The translations under genes were made by a program, and so were the position numbers. The notes below the pieces were generated by a model. That model saw only the letters and a list, made by a program, of their open reading frames with translations, was not told where the DNA came from and made no database searches. Below, piece by piece: positions 25,836 to 34,561 of a stretch of DNA of 64,000 nucleotides. Origin of the DNA: Paenibacillus silvae. Its GTDB lineage: Bacteria > Bacillota > Bacilli > Paenibacillales > Paenibacillaceae. Location: the NCBI RefSeq assembly GCF_014639235.1, contig NZ_BMFU01000007.1:243150-307149 (forward strand). Reading direction: 5' to 3'. Numbering within the stretch: the stretch's first letter is position 1; the number at the start of each line of letters is the position of its first letter.

Positions 25836-27208
25836 ACATCTTCCCTCTCTTCTGCGAAAGTGTAACTTTTTAGAACAGGTATAGCTCCATAACGACCGTC
25901 TAAATAAGCTTTGCTTAACTTCTTATCATATCTTTCTTTAAAACGATCCAAGGAATACAAATGAGATATGTTATTTCTATTTCTTTCAACGAACCAGATT
26001 TCATCTCTTCGTAAGAGATTCTGATCCATAATGGTTGATTCATGCGTTGTGAAAATAAGCTGAGTGTGATTTTCTTTTAACACTTCAAAAAACAGTTCAA
26101 TAAATTTGTACGTCAATTTTGGGTGAAGGCTACGCTCCAGCTCATCAATGACATATACTTTGTTTTTTTCATTACTAATTAATAAATCAAGCAAATCAAA
26201 TAGTCGTCGTGTTCCATCTGATTCTTCATCAAACTCAAAATCACTGAATGACTTCTCCCCGTGCTCCAGCTTCATTGTCGTAATAACAGGTTCCTCACCT
26301 GCAACACCTTCAATATTATAAAAGGCATTTCTTGTCCGAAGTGACATCATAGCTCTTTTATTTTTTTCTGAATTTTCAAGTTTTTCTTTGAAATCAGCAA
26401 AAATTTGTTCTAGAAGTTTGTTGGGAAGCTTGCTCTGCATCTCCGAAACTGAAATTTCTTCGATTTTAACTTTGGAAATACCTGTGTCAAATAAATCAAT
26501 AATTTTATTGATTCTTTGGATGCCATCATCCCCATAAAAATACTCGAAATTAGTAAAAGGCTGCTCTGGAAAAATGGTCACAAGATCATCGTCAAACCAC
26601 TCAAATACATCTTTAAAAAACTCCAGACTCGATCCACGAGTAAACCTTTTGTTCCTGTTCATTTCATTAAGAAATAATTCTGAGGTATTATCCTCAAAGT
26701 CCAGCGTATACGTTTTGAATTTCATCAGGTCAATGTCATCTAAAGTCACTCGACTGCCAAGTTCTATACGGTTAATTTCAGTTTCTCTCTCAAAAAGCAT
26801 ATGCTGTATATCCTTACCAGGAACTAATTCATATAACCATTCAGATATAATTTTACGCTCCACTAGACTCATACTGAAACCATATGCATAAAATTTATTA
26901 TTTTTTAAAATTTCGAATTCAAATGTCGATTGCTTACTCATCCCTTCTGGAACAACTCTGCAGTACATCTTACTTGCTTGTAATGGTACTTTATTTGTTA
27001 TCACATATTTTGCAAACTTCATCGCTTCGATTAAATTACTCTTCCCTGAAGCATTTGCTCCATAAATCGTGGCAGCTCTTAGTAACGAAACTTTGCCAAA
27101 TTGAACGGTATGTTCTTTGTTTAATTTTACTTTTTTCGCTGGAATCATATTTAATTCTTGTCTATCAAAAAAAGATTTGAAATTCTCTACACTAAATCGC
27201 ACTAGCAT
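25832..27208 (-). CDS. AAA15/RloA-like ABC-type ATPase of phage-defence cassette
   Basis: ATPase of 458 residues, OLD/SMC-like. It has Walker A GANASGKSN (residues 50-58), a signature-like SDGTRRLFDLLDL, Walker B KVYVIDELERSLHP, and the H-loop IFTTHEST. The usual N-terminal opening FSVENFKSF is present. It precedes and overlaps the RloB-like gene, and together they resemble AbiLi/AbiLii or RloA/RloB abortive-infection pairs. The sequence is AT-rich. The ribosome binding site AAAGGAGTGAG precedes the ATG, just after a small hairpin TAGGAG...CTCCTA. Confidence 0.88.
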   Translation of the reverse strand: MLVRFSVENFKSFFDRQELNMIPAKKVKLNKEHTVQFGKVSLLRAATIYGANASGKSNLIEAMKFAKYVITNKVPLQASKMYCRVVPEGMSKQSTFEFEILKNNKFYAYGFSMSLVERKIISEWLYELVPGKDIQHMLFERETEINRIELGSRVTLDDIDLMKFKTYTLDFEDNTSELFLNEMNRNKRFTRGSSLEFFKDVFEWFDDDLVTIFPEQPFTNFEYFYGDDGIQRINKIIDLFDTGISKVKIEEISVSEMQSKLPNKLLEQIFADFKEKLENSEKNKRAMMSLRTRNAFYNIEGVAGEEPVITTMKLEHGEKSFSDFEFDEESDGTRRLFDLLDLLISNEKNKVYVIDELERSLHPKLTYKFIELFFEVLKENHTQLIFTTHESTIMDQNLLRRDEIWFVERNRNNISHLYSLDRFKERYDKKLSKAYLDGRYGAIPVLKSYTFAEEREDV

Positions 27209-27274
27209 TTAACTCACTCCTTTTTTAGGAGATAAATGACTCCTACATTTTATTATATACATTTTCACGAGAGA

Positions 27275-27315
27275 TATAATGAGATAATGAGAAAAAATCT
27301 CTTCATCACATTATA
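27275..27315. promoter_or_regulatory. Inverted repeat upstream of the defence cassette
   Basis: The arms TATAATGAGATAATGAGA (27275-27292) and its partner at 27298-27315 match at 14 of 18 positions around an A-rich centre. It lies about 70-110 bases upstream of the ATPase start and may be an operator or hairpin. A TATAAT-like box lies nearer the gene (about 27250-27256). Confidence 0.45.
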
Positions 27316-27366
27316 ATTCTAAGTTTTAAGTAATACCATCCTTAAATATGTGGTGGTTAAACAGGA

Positions 27367-27409
27367 AAATGCCTCTATTCTAAATTTCAACTTCAGAATA
27401 GAGGCATTT
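27367..27409 (-). terminator. Terminator after the GH94 phosphorylase
   Basis: A perfect 15-bp stem, AAATGCCTCTATTCT with AGAATAGAGGCATTT, and a 13-base loop, 40 bases beyond the phosphorylase stop on the minus strand. It is followed by TTTCCTGTTT. Confidence 0.8.
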
Positions 27410-27448
27410 GCAATTTACGTTTGGTTTATTACTTAATTAGTATAATCC

Positions 27449-30400
27449 TTACATATAAATATCTACAACGGTGCGCTCAGTCGAGCCGCTTGCCTGCTTG
27501 AATGCATCCAGCGAGATGCGTACCCCGCCTTGGCGATAACGGTTCGCTGTACGCTCACCTTGAATGTCTTTGCCATTCACCGTCACGCGGCTGACTGCTC
27601 CCTCATTCAGATGATAGATGAATGTTACCGGCTCGCCTGCATATTCGAATTCAAACTGCATGCCGTCCAGCTCAGCTGGCAATACCGGGTCGATGACCAG
27701 ATTACCGCTTTCCTGACGAATACCCAGTGCATTCGAGATCAGCTGGTTCATGTAGATTCCAGGGCCGCTGGAGTAGATTCTCCATCCGCCTTTCACCTGT
27801 ACTGTACCTTTGCGAAGCTGGTCAAAATGCTCCTGCGCCTCGTAACGTGTATTAAACTTGCCGTCCGAGCTGCTGAAGTATGCATTGGCTTGGCGAATCT
27901 CCGCATTAGGTACAACCTCGCCAATACCTACTGGATTGATCATCGCCAGACCATTCCATACCTGATCCGTCTTGCCGAGCTTCGCCATCGCTTCCACGTA
28001 ACGGATGTGGGCGTGCACATATTGCAAACCGATCTCACGTCCGAAGTTGGACGCTTGCTCTGCACGTTTGAAGTGTGTGCTCACACCGCCTGCGTATTGA
28101 GCAGGACGGTTCATCAGACGTACGCCATCCGGACACAGGAACTGCTCACGAATGAGTGCGTAATGTGCTTCTGCCTGTTCTGCATTCAGCAGCTCACCGA
28201 TCATGCTGCGTGTCATCGGCAGCAGGCGGTACTGGATGCCCGTCTCCGTGTCTGTCGGATGCAGCATCAGCTTCGCTTGATCGGCTTCTTCCATATATAC
28301 GAAGCCTGGGATTACATCCGTGCCCAGCATGTAACGGTTGAAGTCCTCGCGGATCCCCTCTGCCAGTGCAGCAAGCTCCTGTGCAAAAGCTTCATCTTTA
28401 GCTTTCAATGCTTGTGACAATACATTCACCGATTGATACGTCAGAGCTACCGTCCAGCTGCTCACCATGTACTGCTTGAGCTGTGCATTGGCTGGCTGGA
28501 GTGTATCATCCCAGTCTCCGTCTCCGTAGGAGGACAGGAACGTGTCGTGCAGGAAGTGTGCACGGATGTATTCGATCTCTTTTTTCGCGTGCTCCAGTAC
28601 GGTTGCTGTCTCTTCTGTGAATCCAAAGCTGTGTTTTACTGTATAAGGTACTTTTTCCTCCAAAATCGCATAATCGCGAGTTGCAGTCAGGTAATCTGCC
28701 AACACCTTCAGCGGCCATACGATAATATCGCCATGGCTTTCTTCCTGCTGAATGGCAAAGTATTTGTCGAACATGAACCACTGCGGCCAGTTGCCATCGT
28801 CCTCGTATTGGTGCGTGTAGACCATTTTGATAATATCGCGGACCTGCTCATATTTCTGAGTAGCCATGAAATACTCCACCGGTCCTTGGCATACATCACG
28901 CGTACCCCATGCTGCGCCGCCATATTGCTCCAGACCGTGTGGTACAGAGTAGTGCACCAGCATGTTGTGTGTGTACCACCAGGCAAGCGCGTTGACTTTG
29001 AACAAGTCTTCCGCATCCTGGCTCTCGCCGCGAGACAAACGGAAACCGTTCATGACACCTGCAAAGAACTCACGGTACGCCTGCACTTCTTCTTCAAAAG
29101 AAAGACTTTGGGCCGCTGCGTCAGCACCTTCAGCCGCCTGATCTTCCAGTACACCCTGAACCTTCAGCGTCCATTCTGCACTCTCCTCCAGGCTCAGTGT
29201 GACGAGTGAAGCAGAGCCGCTGCGAACACCGCTGGCAAGCAATGTTTCATCCCCGGCTTGTGCAACAGCACTTTCCACCGTCATACGGTACTCCAGCTCT
29301 GGATATGTCCCTGCACTCAGGGATTTAGGATCAGCTTTGAAGATGAGGGTCCTACCATCCTGCGTCATATGCAGTGGATATTCGTACTCGTTCACGTTCA
29401 TCGTAATCTGGTTCGTCACCAGGTAACGATAGGCTTTTCCACTTGCAGAACGCACATTCATGCGTACTTCTGTAGCATGCGTCGTTGTATAGTTGGTCAC
29501 GATAAGCGTATCGGACTCCATTTTGTAAATCCAGCGAGCATAGTTAAAACCAATCTCGAACAGGGATGGCATCGTCAGCAGTCGATATTGTCCATCAATC
29601 TGCACATAAATGCGTTGCCCAGCTGTCTTCGGCACGTTCAGAGCATTGCGGGCATTACTGATCATTTTGTTAAAGTTGGTGTTGCCGATAACAAGCTGTG
29701 AATTGAACATCCCGTACATATACGATGTCGTCGTAATAACCTGCGCTCCCAGCTTTACATTGCCGCCGCTCATGAGAATATGTCCGTGCGGGCGCTCCAC
29801 CAGCAGTTCTTTGGCTTTCAAAACAATATGCTCGTAAGATTCGGTAAAGAAGGACAACAGTTGATCCCCGCTGCGCTCTTCCTGATGACGATCAGGGTAC
29901 AGCTGGTCAAGTTCTTCCTGCGTCAGATCGAGTGCAGCCAGCGGCTCACCCAGAGATGAGGAGAGCTTCACTTGTTCCAATACTTCACCCGGCTCTGCGT
30001 TCAGCGTCTGGACTTCAATCCATGCATCCGCAACTTCCTCCCCATACTCCAGTGCGGTAATACCTGTCGCATGGTTTGGCTTCGCCAGTCCGTAGAATAC
30101 AACATGTGCTTCACCGTTCAGCTCCACAAGCTCGGATTGCAACGCCGTATAAGCAAACTCATACTGGTACGTCTCATTCGCCAGGGAAGGACGGCTCAAG
30201 CTCTCCGGCTGATTTGTTTCTTTATAAGACAGTCCAAAGAACTGGAATCCGTCCGTGGAGTAACCGACTGCTTTCGTCAGGGAACCCTGCTGCATGTAAG
30301 GGAAAGCTCCTGCCTGCGGCTGGTTTTGACGTGAGCATACTACATACCCCTTCGCATCATCCTCAAACACCGTGTGGTCAATATATTGCGACAGATATGC

Positions 30401-30844
30401 TTCATTGCTGCGTACCGCACCCGGATCAGCCAGTCCGACATCTTGTCCATACACTACATCAACACGCTGCTGCTTCCCTGTAAGCTTCACATCCCAGAAC
30501 CAGATACCCTGTGATGCAAGCGTAAATATGACCTCATAGTTAATCGCTTCTGCTGCCAGCTTTGGCTGAACGCTGCCCTTCCAGATCAGCTGCCGATCTG
30601 CATGGGATTTGCTTCTAGATAACTGACTGTTGGAATGAACGCCAAGCAGCGGGAACGAAGTAATCTCTCCACCCTCATGTACACGCAGGTACAGATTATT
30701 CAAAGACCCGTCAATCGGGTTGCTCAGCAATTGATTCAGCATCGTTGTGCCAGAAGTTGCTTGATACAGATCTCCACTGTTTAAAAAAGTAAACGTCACT
30801 TCTCCGGCTGCCAGACGAATCGTTTCATTCATGATTGTTGCCAT
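27449..30844 (-). CDS. GH94 family phosphorylase, probably 1,2-beta-oligoglucan phosphorylase
   Basis: Large cytoplasmic phosphorylase of 1131 residues that would split a beta-glucoside with phosphate to give glucose 1-phosphate. An N-terminal beta-sandwich leads to an (alpha/alpha)6 barrel from about residue 610, with SYGDGDWDDTLQP supplying the likely acid Asp and WRIYSSGPGIYMNQLI near the C-terminus. Length and these motifs fit the 1,2-beta-oligoglucan phosphorylase branch better than cellobiose phosphorylase (about 800 residues); the substrate is inferred. The ATG at 30844 has AGGAGT 10 bases upstream; a GTG four codons earlier overlaps that site. A LacI operator lies 37 bases upstream and the regulator gene is next. 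Confidence 0.85.
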   Translation of the reverse strand: MATIMNETIRLAAGEVTFTFLNSGDLYQATSGTTMLNQLLSNPIDGSLNNLYLRVHEGGEITSFPLLGVHSNSQLSRSKSHADRQLIWKGSVQPKLAAEAINYEVIFTLASQGIWFWDVKLTGKQQRVDVVYGQDVGLADPGAVRSNEAYLSQYIDHTVFEDDAKGYVVCSRQNQPQAGAFPYMQQGSLTKAVGYSTDGFQFFGLSYKETNQPESLSRPSLANETYQYEFAYTALQSELVELNGEAHVVFYGLAKPNHATGITALEYGEEVADAWIEVQTLNAEPGEVLEQVKLSSSLGEPLAALDLTQEELDQLYPDRHQEERSGDQLLSFFTESYEHIVLKAKELLVERPHGHILMSGGNVKLGAQVITTTSYMYGMFNSQLVIGNTNFNKMISNARNALNVPKTAGQRIYVQIDGQYRLLTMPSLFEIGFNYARWIYKMESDTLIVTNYTTTHATEVRMNVRSASGKAYRYLVTNQITMNVNEYEYPLHMTQDGRTLIFKADPKSLSAGTYPELEYRMTVESAVAQAGDETLLASGVRSGSASLVTLSLEESAEWTLKVQGVLEDQAAEGADAAAQSLSFEEEVQAYREFFAGVMNGFRLSRGESQDAEDLFKVNALAWWYTHNMLVHYSVPHGLEQYGGAAWGTRDVCQGPVEYFMATQKYEQVRDIIKMVYTHQYEDDGNWPQWFMFDKYFAIQQEESHGDIIVWPLKVLADYLTATRDYAILEEKVPYTVKHSFGFTEETATVLEHAKKEIEYIRAHFLHDTFLSSYGDGDWDDTLQPANAQLKQYMVSSWTVALTYQSVNVLSQALKAKDEAFAQELAALAEGIREDFNRYMLGTDVIPGFVYMEEADQAKLMLHPTDTETGIQYRLLPMTRSMIGELLNAEQAEAHYALIREQFLCPDGVRLMNRPAQYAGGVSTHFKRAEQASNFGREIGLQYVHAHIRYVEAMAKLGKTDQVWNGLAMINPVGIGEVVPNAEIRQANAYFSSSDGKFNTRYEAQEHFDQLRKGTVQVKGGWRIYSSGPGIYMNQLISNALGIRQESGNLVIDPVLPAELDGMQFEFEYAGEPVTFIYHLNEGAVSRVTVNGKDIQGERTANRYRQGGVRISLDAFKQASGSTERTVVDIYM

Positions 30845-30880
30845 TCTCTCTATCACTCCTTAAATTAGTTTACCACCAAA

Positions 30881-30898
30881 TATCGAAACGTTTCGATA
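30881..30898. promoter_or_regulatory. LacI-family operator at the phosphorylase promoter
   Basis: TATCGAAACGTTTCGATA is a perfect 18-bp palindrome with the central CG typical of LacI-family sites. It shares its core with two sites upstream of the lacI-type gene. Confidence 0.88.
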
Positions 30899-31058
30899 CT
30901 ATTGAAAAAGAATAGGGCTCCCTTAAACCGGTCTTTGCAGCCCCGTCCTAACGATAACCCTCATTCTGCAACTCATCACGTTCACATGCTGATCGCACTT
31001 AACCTGTTATGTATCCACGAAGGACGCTAGGCCAAACTGCCTCCCCACCAAGTGAACT

Positions 31059-32066
31059 TTATTCAGCTGACCCGGCTTCCAGTGAACGCACGGATTCGCG
31101 CTCCACCAGATCAATCGTTAACGTATAGGATGGATTCACGTGTTCTCCATTCAGCATCTGGAACAACAGATGTCCAGCCAGTGATCCCGCCTCTTGCTTG
31201 GGCTGACGAATCGTGGTCAGCGGCGGACGAACATATTCGGACAGCTGAATATCATCGAAGCCTATAACGGAAATGTCTCCCGGCACCGAGATGCCACTCT
31301 CTGCCAAAGCCTTCAGCCCGCCGATTGCCATCTCGTCATTCCCGTAAAATACAGCGGACGGAAGCTCGCCCTGCATGATCATCGTTTTGGTAGCACTGAA
31401 GCCGCCCTCGCGAACGAAATTGCCGTTCAGCCGCCACCTGGATTTCTCCTCCAGCCCTGCTTCCCGCATGGCCCGGAGGTATCCTTGATAACGCAGCGCA
31501 TTATCATAAGAGTTGGCTGGCCCGCTAATATAAGCGATGTTCTCGTGACCGCTTCTAATTAGGTGGCGCGTAGCAAGGTATCCGCCCTGCTCACCATCCA
31601 CCAGCACGTTCACCAGATGGTCACCGGACAGCTGGCGGTCCATAACGATGATCGGGAAGCGTGTTCCGGCAGATTCCATCAGAATGTCATCGTGAATGTT
31701 ATGAGCGAGCACAATGGCACCATCCACTCTTTTTTCACGTAGAAAACGTACCGCTGTTGAATCCCGTCCACCCATAGAGCTGCATGCAATCAGATCGTAT
31801 CCGTTCGTCAGCGCTACATCCTGTACACTGCGAATCAGCTCCGAATAATACGGCCCCGACAGGTCCGTCAGGATGAGTGCGATCGTATTCGTCCGGCTCC
31901 GCTTCAGGTCCATGGCAAAGCCATTTTTACGGTAATTCAGTTCCCGTGCAGCCTCAAGCACCTTCGCTTTGGTTTTCGCACTAACCTTGCTGTCCCCATT
32001 CAGTGCGTAAGAGGCAGTCGAGAGTGCTACACCCGCCAGCTTAGCCACATCCTTAATCGTTGCCAT
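31059..32066 (-). CDS. LacI family transcriptional regulator
   Basis: Repressor of 335 residues. The N-terminal headpiece is TIKDVAKLAGVALSTASYAL with the hinge helix near residue 50. Residues 60-335 form a periplasmic-binding-protein-like effector domain (NTIALILTDLSGPYYSELI ... VIGFDDIQLSEY). It lies 215 bases upstream of the GH94 gene on the same strand. Identical GAAACGTTTC cores occur before the phosphorylase and at two sites upstream of this gene, so it probably represses both. A 238-bp foldback repeat lies between its start codon and its own operators. The stretch 30900-31058 holds nothing further of note. Confidence 0.92.
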   Translation of the reverse strand: MATIKDVAKLAGVALSTASYALNGDSKVSAKTKAKVLEAARELNYRKNGFAMDLKRSRTNTIALILTDLSGPYYSELIRSVQDVALTNGYDLIACSSMGGRDSTAVRFLREKRVDGAIVLAHNIHDDILMESAGTRFPIIVMDRQLSGDHLVNVLVDGEQGGYLATRHLIRSGHENIAYISGPANSYDNALRYQGYLRAMREAGLEEKSRWRLNGNFVREGGFSATKTMIMQGELPSAVFYGNDEMAIGGLKALAESGISVPGDISVIGFDDIQLSEYVRPPLTTIRQPKQEAGSLAGHLLFQMLNGEHVNPSYTLTIDLVERESVRSLEAGSAE

Positions 32067-32090
32067 TCCCCGTTCGCTCCTTCTTGCTTG

Positions 32091-32328
32091 CTATATAAGT
32101 TGAACTAAAGATAATACACAGCCACTCCGATGACAGAATAACCTTCCAATCGCTGTTATCCCCAGATTTTTTGGATTCCCTTCTCCAAAGGGAAAAATCC
32201 GGTGATAAAGGCGAAGCTTATGCTTCCGATGCAGCTTTTTTGCAGAAAGCTTTCAGGCGACCTCTTCGCTTTTCAGGTTTTTTCTGTCCTCTCCGTTCAC
32301 GTGTAAATGAATAGTTCAACTTATATAG
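32091..32328 (+). repeat. Foldback repeat copy B
   Basis: A 238-bp element with perfect 17-bp terminal inverted repeats CTATATAAGTTGAACTA (32091-32107 and 32312-32328). The two halves are imperfect reverse complements throughout: CGATGACAGAATAACCT pairs with the right-hand AGGTTTTTTCTGTCCTC, and TCGCTGTTATCCCCAGA with TCCGGTGATAAAGGCGA. It lies 25 bases upstream of the LacI gene. No open frame of note is inside. Confidence 0.9.
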
Positions 32329-32428
32329 TCTGCCGCTCATTATATCTGCATCAGGCAGCATGTATGGCGTATACACCAATACCATGCATACCTGCTCAAT
32401 GCCTTAGTCATTCCCTTACCCTTTGCAA

Positions 32429-32442
32429 TCGAAACGTTTCGA
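32429..32442. promoter_or_regulatory. LacI-family operator upstream of the regulator gene
   Basis: TCGAAACGTTTCGA, a perfect 14-bp palindrome with the same core as the phosphorylase operator. It lies 363 bases before the LacI start, on the far side of the foldback repeat. Confidence 0.8.
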
Positions 32443-32589
32443 GGTGTTTCCAAAAAAATAATTCCACCTTGCCATGCCAGTCTACCCGCCTATAAACAGG
32501 AGAAACGGTCGCTGCAATAGGCTCGTTCATTATCATGTTCTGCTATGCTCCTAAATCAAGAACACAGTCTATCTGCTATAAACGCTAGA

Positions 32590-32603
32590 TTGAAACGTTT
32601 CGA
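32590..32603. promoter_or_regulatory. Second LacI-family operator upstream of the regulator gene
   Basis: TTGAAACGTTTCGA shares the 10-bp core GAAACGTTTC. It is 161 bp from the other upstream operator, so looping or control of the divergent AraC-type gene at 32810 is possible. The remaining parts of 32329-32809 show no gene. Confidence 0.75.
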
Positions 32604-32809
32604 CATAATCATTATAGCCGCTGGTGATAGCGATTTCAACCATTTTATCTTATTTTCGCAGAAATAAGTACAATTTTTGATCGATAGTCCACGATGTTTT
32701 ATTTTTCGTATATACTGCATAATAGTTCAGATTCAACAATTTGACCAGTACAAGAAGAGCAATACTGTATATAGCCCTTCAAGATCATGTTTAAGGAGAA
32801 GGTTACGTC

Positions 32810-34459
32810 ATGAAAAACAACCAGCCTACCGATCCAGTCAACGCACAACATCGGCTTTCCTTAACGTACATGGAGCCTGTTCCTGATGCTCCATTCAAGC
32901 TGAGACATCTCGTGCAGATTCATGACCGTGAAACGTTTGCCCATATCGAGGAATCATGGAGCAAACTCCATGTATTATACATCATAACTGCAGGTCAGGC
33001 ACGGCTTATTGGAGCAGATGGAAAACTGACACTAACTGCCGGCTCCGCCTTCATTCGCCGGGCAGGCAGCCTGCTGCAACATGACAGCTATCGGGGTTCC
33101 CTGTCGCCAGTACAGGGTATTGCCATCGCTTTTGATTTTACCGATCAACAGCATCGCTGCTGGCCATTCGCGTCCCCAACTCCAATATCCAGCCACCTGA
33201 TTGTAGACAAGGCAGCAGAACTGGCCAAGGTATGCACGACAGGCCACAATTCAAGTTCGTTCAGAGTGCACATTCTGTTCTATGAACTTCTGGATATGCT
33301 ACAGGATCAAGTTGCTACTACACCTGAACCAGATCATTTCTGGCTTGATGGTGCGCTCCGCCATATTCATAAGATGTATGCACAACCTTTGACCCGTGAG
33401 CAGATGGCTAAGGCCTCTAACGTAAGCCCGGAACATTTTTCGCGGGAATTCAAACGCTATACCGGCCTTACCTTTGTCGAGTATGTATCCCGTTTGAGGA
33501 TCAGGATGGCTCAAGAACATCTGCTGCTAGGAAGTCCTACATTACAGGAAGTGGCCAGACTGACTGGATATAAAGATTCGTTCTATCTGAGCCGCAAGTT
33601 CAAACAAATCGTTGGTGCAGCACCAGCCCATTACCGGAACACCCCGAAGAAAATTGTCTCTCTGACCTTCAACTACACGGCTTCCCTGCTGGCACTGGGC
33701 TGTATTCCCCACATAGGAGCCGTTGCGAGCTGGATGGAATCCGGTCTTGATAAGCATGTACAACACCAGATGAAGCAGTATGCCGAGCATGAATTGTTAG
33801 CTCATCCGCAGTTGATCGCAGAGGTGAATCCTGACATCATCATCGGCTATGCACCCCATCCGGCTATGGATGAATTACGAATGATTGCCCCTACCATTCT
33901 GATGCCGTTTGAAGAACTGGACTGGCAGCAGCAGTTTATCCAGATCGGTAGAATGACGGGACTAGAGTCCAAGGCTCAAGCTATCATTCATCAATATCAC
34001 CAGCTGGAGCAGGATGCCAATGAGACCTTAGACAACCTGATCGGCGAAAATCGCGGTTCAGCGGTATGTTTGTTCCTGTATGGGGAACAGGGGGCATACG
34101 TCTTTGGTCATAGCTGGGGCAGAGCTTCTCATATTCTGTATGAGTCTCTTGGATTTAGCCCCCCGACACGAATGCTCAAGGATGGGCGGTTGCCAAACGG
34201 ATACATCCATGTGCCGTTATCCGACATTCATCTGTATGCCGCAGATTACATATTTGTGGCCTATCCTGAGGAAGCTGCAGAACAGCAAGCTGTGATTTCA
34301 AGAATGAATGAAGAATCATGGAGCACTCTCGCAGCCATTCGTAACGGATATTTATACAGCATTGATGCGGACATGTTCTACGGTTTTGATCCTGTATCCA
34401 TAATGAAGCAATTAAAAAACATAATGCATCACTTCACATCACATCTGTCTATGCATTAG
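32810..34459 (+). CDS. Btr-like AraC regulator fused to a siderophore-binding domain
   Basis: Regulator of 549 residues in three parts: a cupin-like N-terminal domain (to about 140), two AraC helix-turn-helix motifs at about 185-285 (LTREQMAKASNVSPEHFSRE and LQEVARLTGYKDSFYLSRK), and a C-terminal ferric-siderophore-binding domain of the FecB/TroA type (about 285-549). This is the architecture of B. subtilis Btr, which activates siderophore uptake when its domain binds ferric siderophore. The binding-protein gene 100 bases downstream on the same strand is the evident target. The ribosome binding site is AAGGAGAAGG. Confidence 0.92.
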   Translation: MKNNQPTDPVNAQHRLSLTYMEPVPDAPFKLRHLVQIHDRETFAHIEESWSKLHVLYIITAGQARLIGADGKLTLTAGSAFIRRAGSLLQHDSYRGSLSPVQGIAIAFDFTDQQHRCWPFASPTPISSHLIVDKAAELAKVCTTGHNSSSFRVHILFYELLDMLQDQVATTPEPDHFWLDGALRHIHKMYAQPLTREQMAKASNVSPEHFSREFKRYTGLTFVEYVSRLRIRMAQEHLLLGSPTLQEVARLTGYKDSFYLSRKFKQIVGAAPAHYRNTPKKIVSLTFNYTASLLALGCIPHIGAVASWMESGLDKHVQHQMKQYAEHELLAHPQLIAEVNPDIIIGYAPHPAMDELRMIAPTILMPFEELDWQQQFIQIGRMTGLESKAQAIIHQYHQLEQDANETLDNLIGENRGSAVCLFLYGEQGAYVFGHSWGRASHILYESLGFSPPTRMLKDGRLPNGYIHVPLSDIHLYAADYIFVAYPEEAAEQQAVISRMNEESWSTLAAIRNGYLYSIDADMFYGFDPVSIMKQLKNIMHHFTSHLSMH

Positions 34460-34510
34460 TGATCATCGTTGTCCATGTACAAATCAGACATCTTCCTCTA
34501 TGTTATTAAT

Positions 34511-34532
34511 GAGAATAATAATCATTATTATT
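34511..34532. promoter_or_regulatory. Fur box upstream of the siderophore-binding lipoprotein
   Basis: GAGAATAATAATCATTATTA fits the Fur 7-1-7 pattern (inverted AATAATAATCATTATTATT). It lies 30-50 bases before the ATG at 34562, where it would block the promoter in iron-replete cells. Confidence 0.85.
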
Positions 34533-34561
34533 TATGAACTATACATAGGGGGAATCATTAC

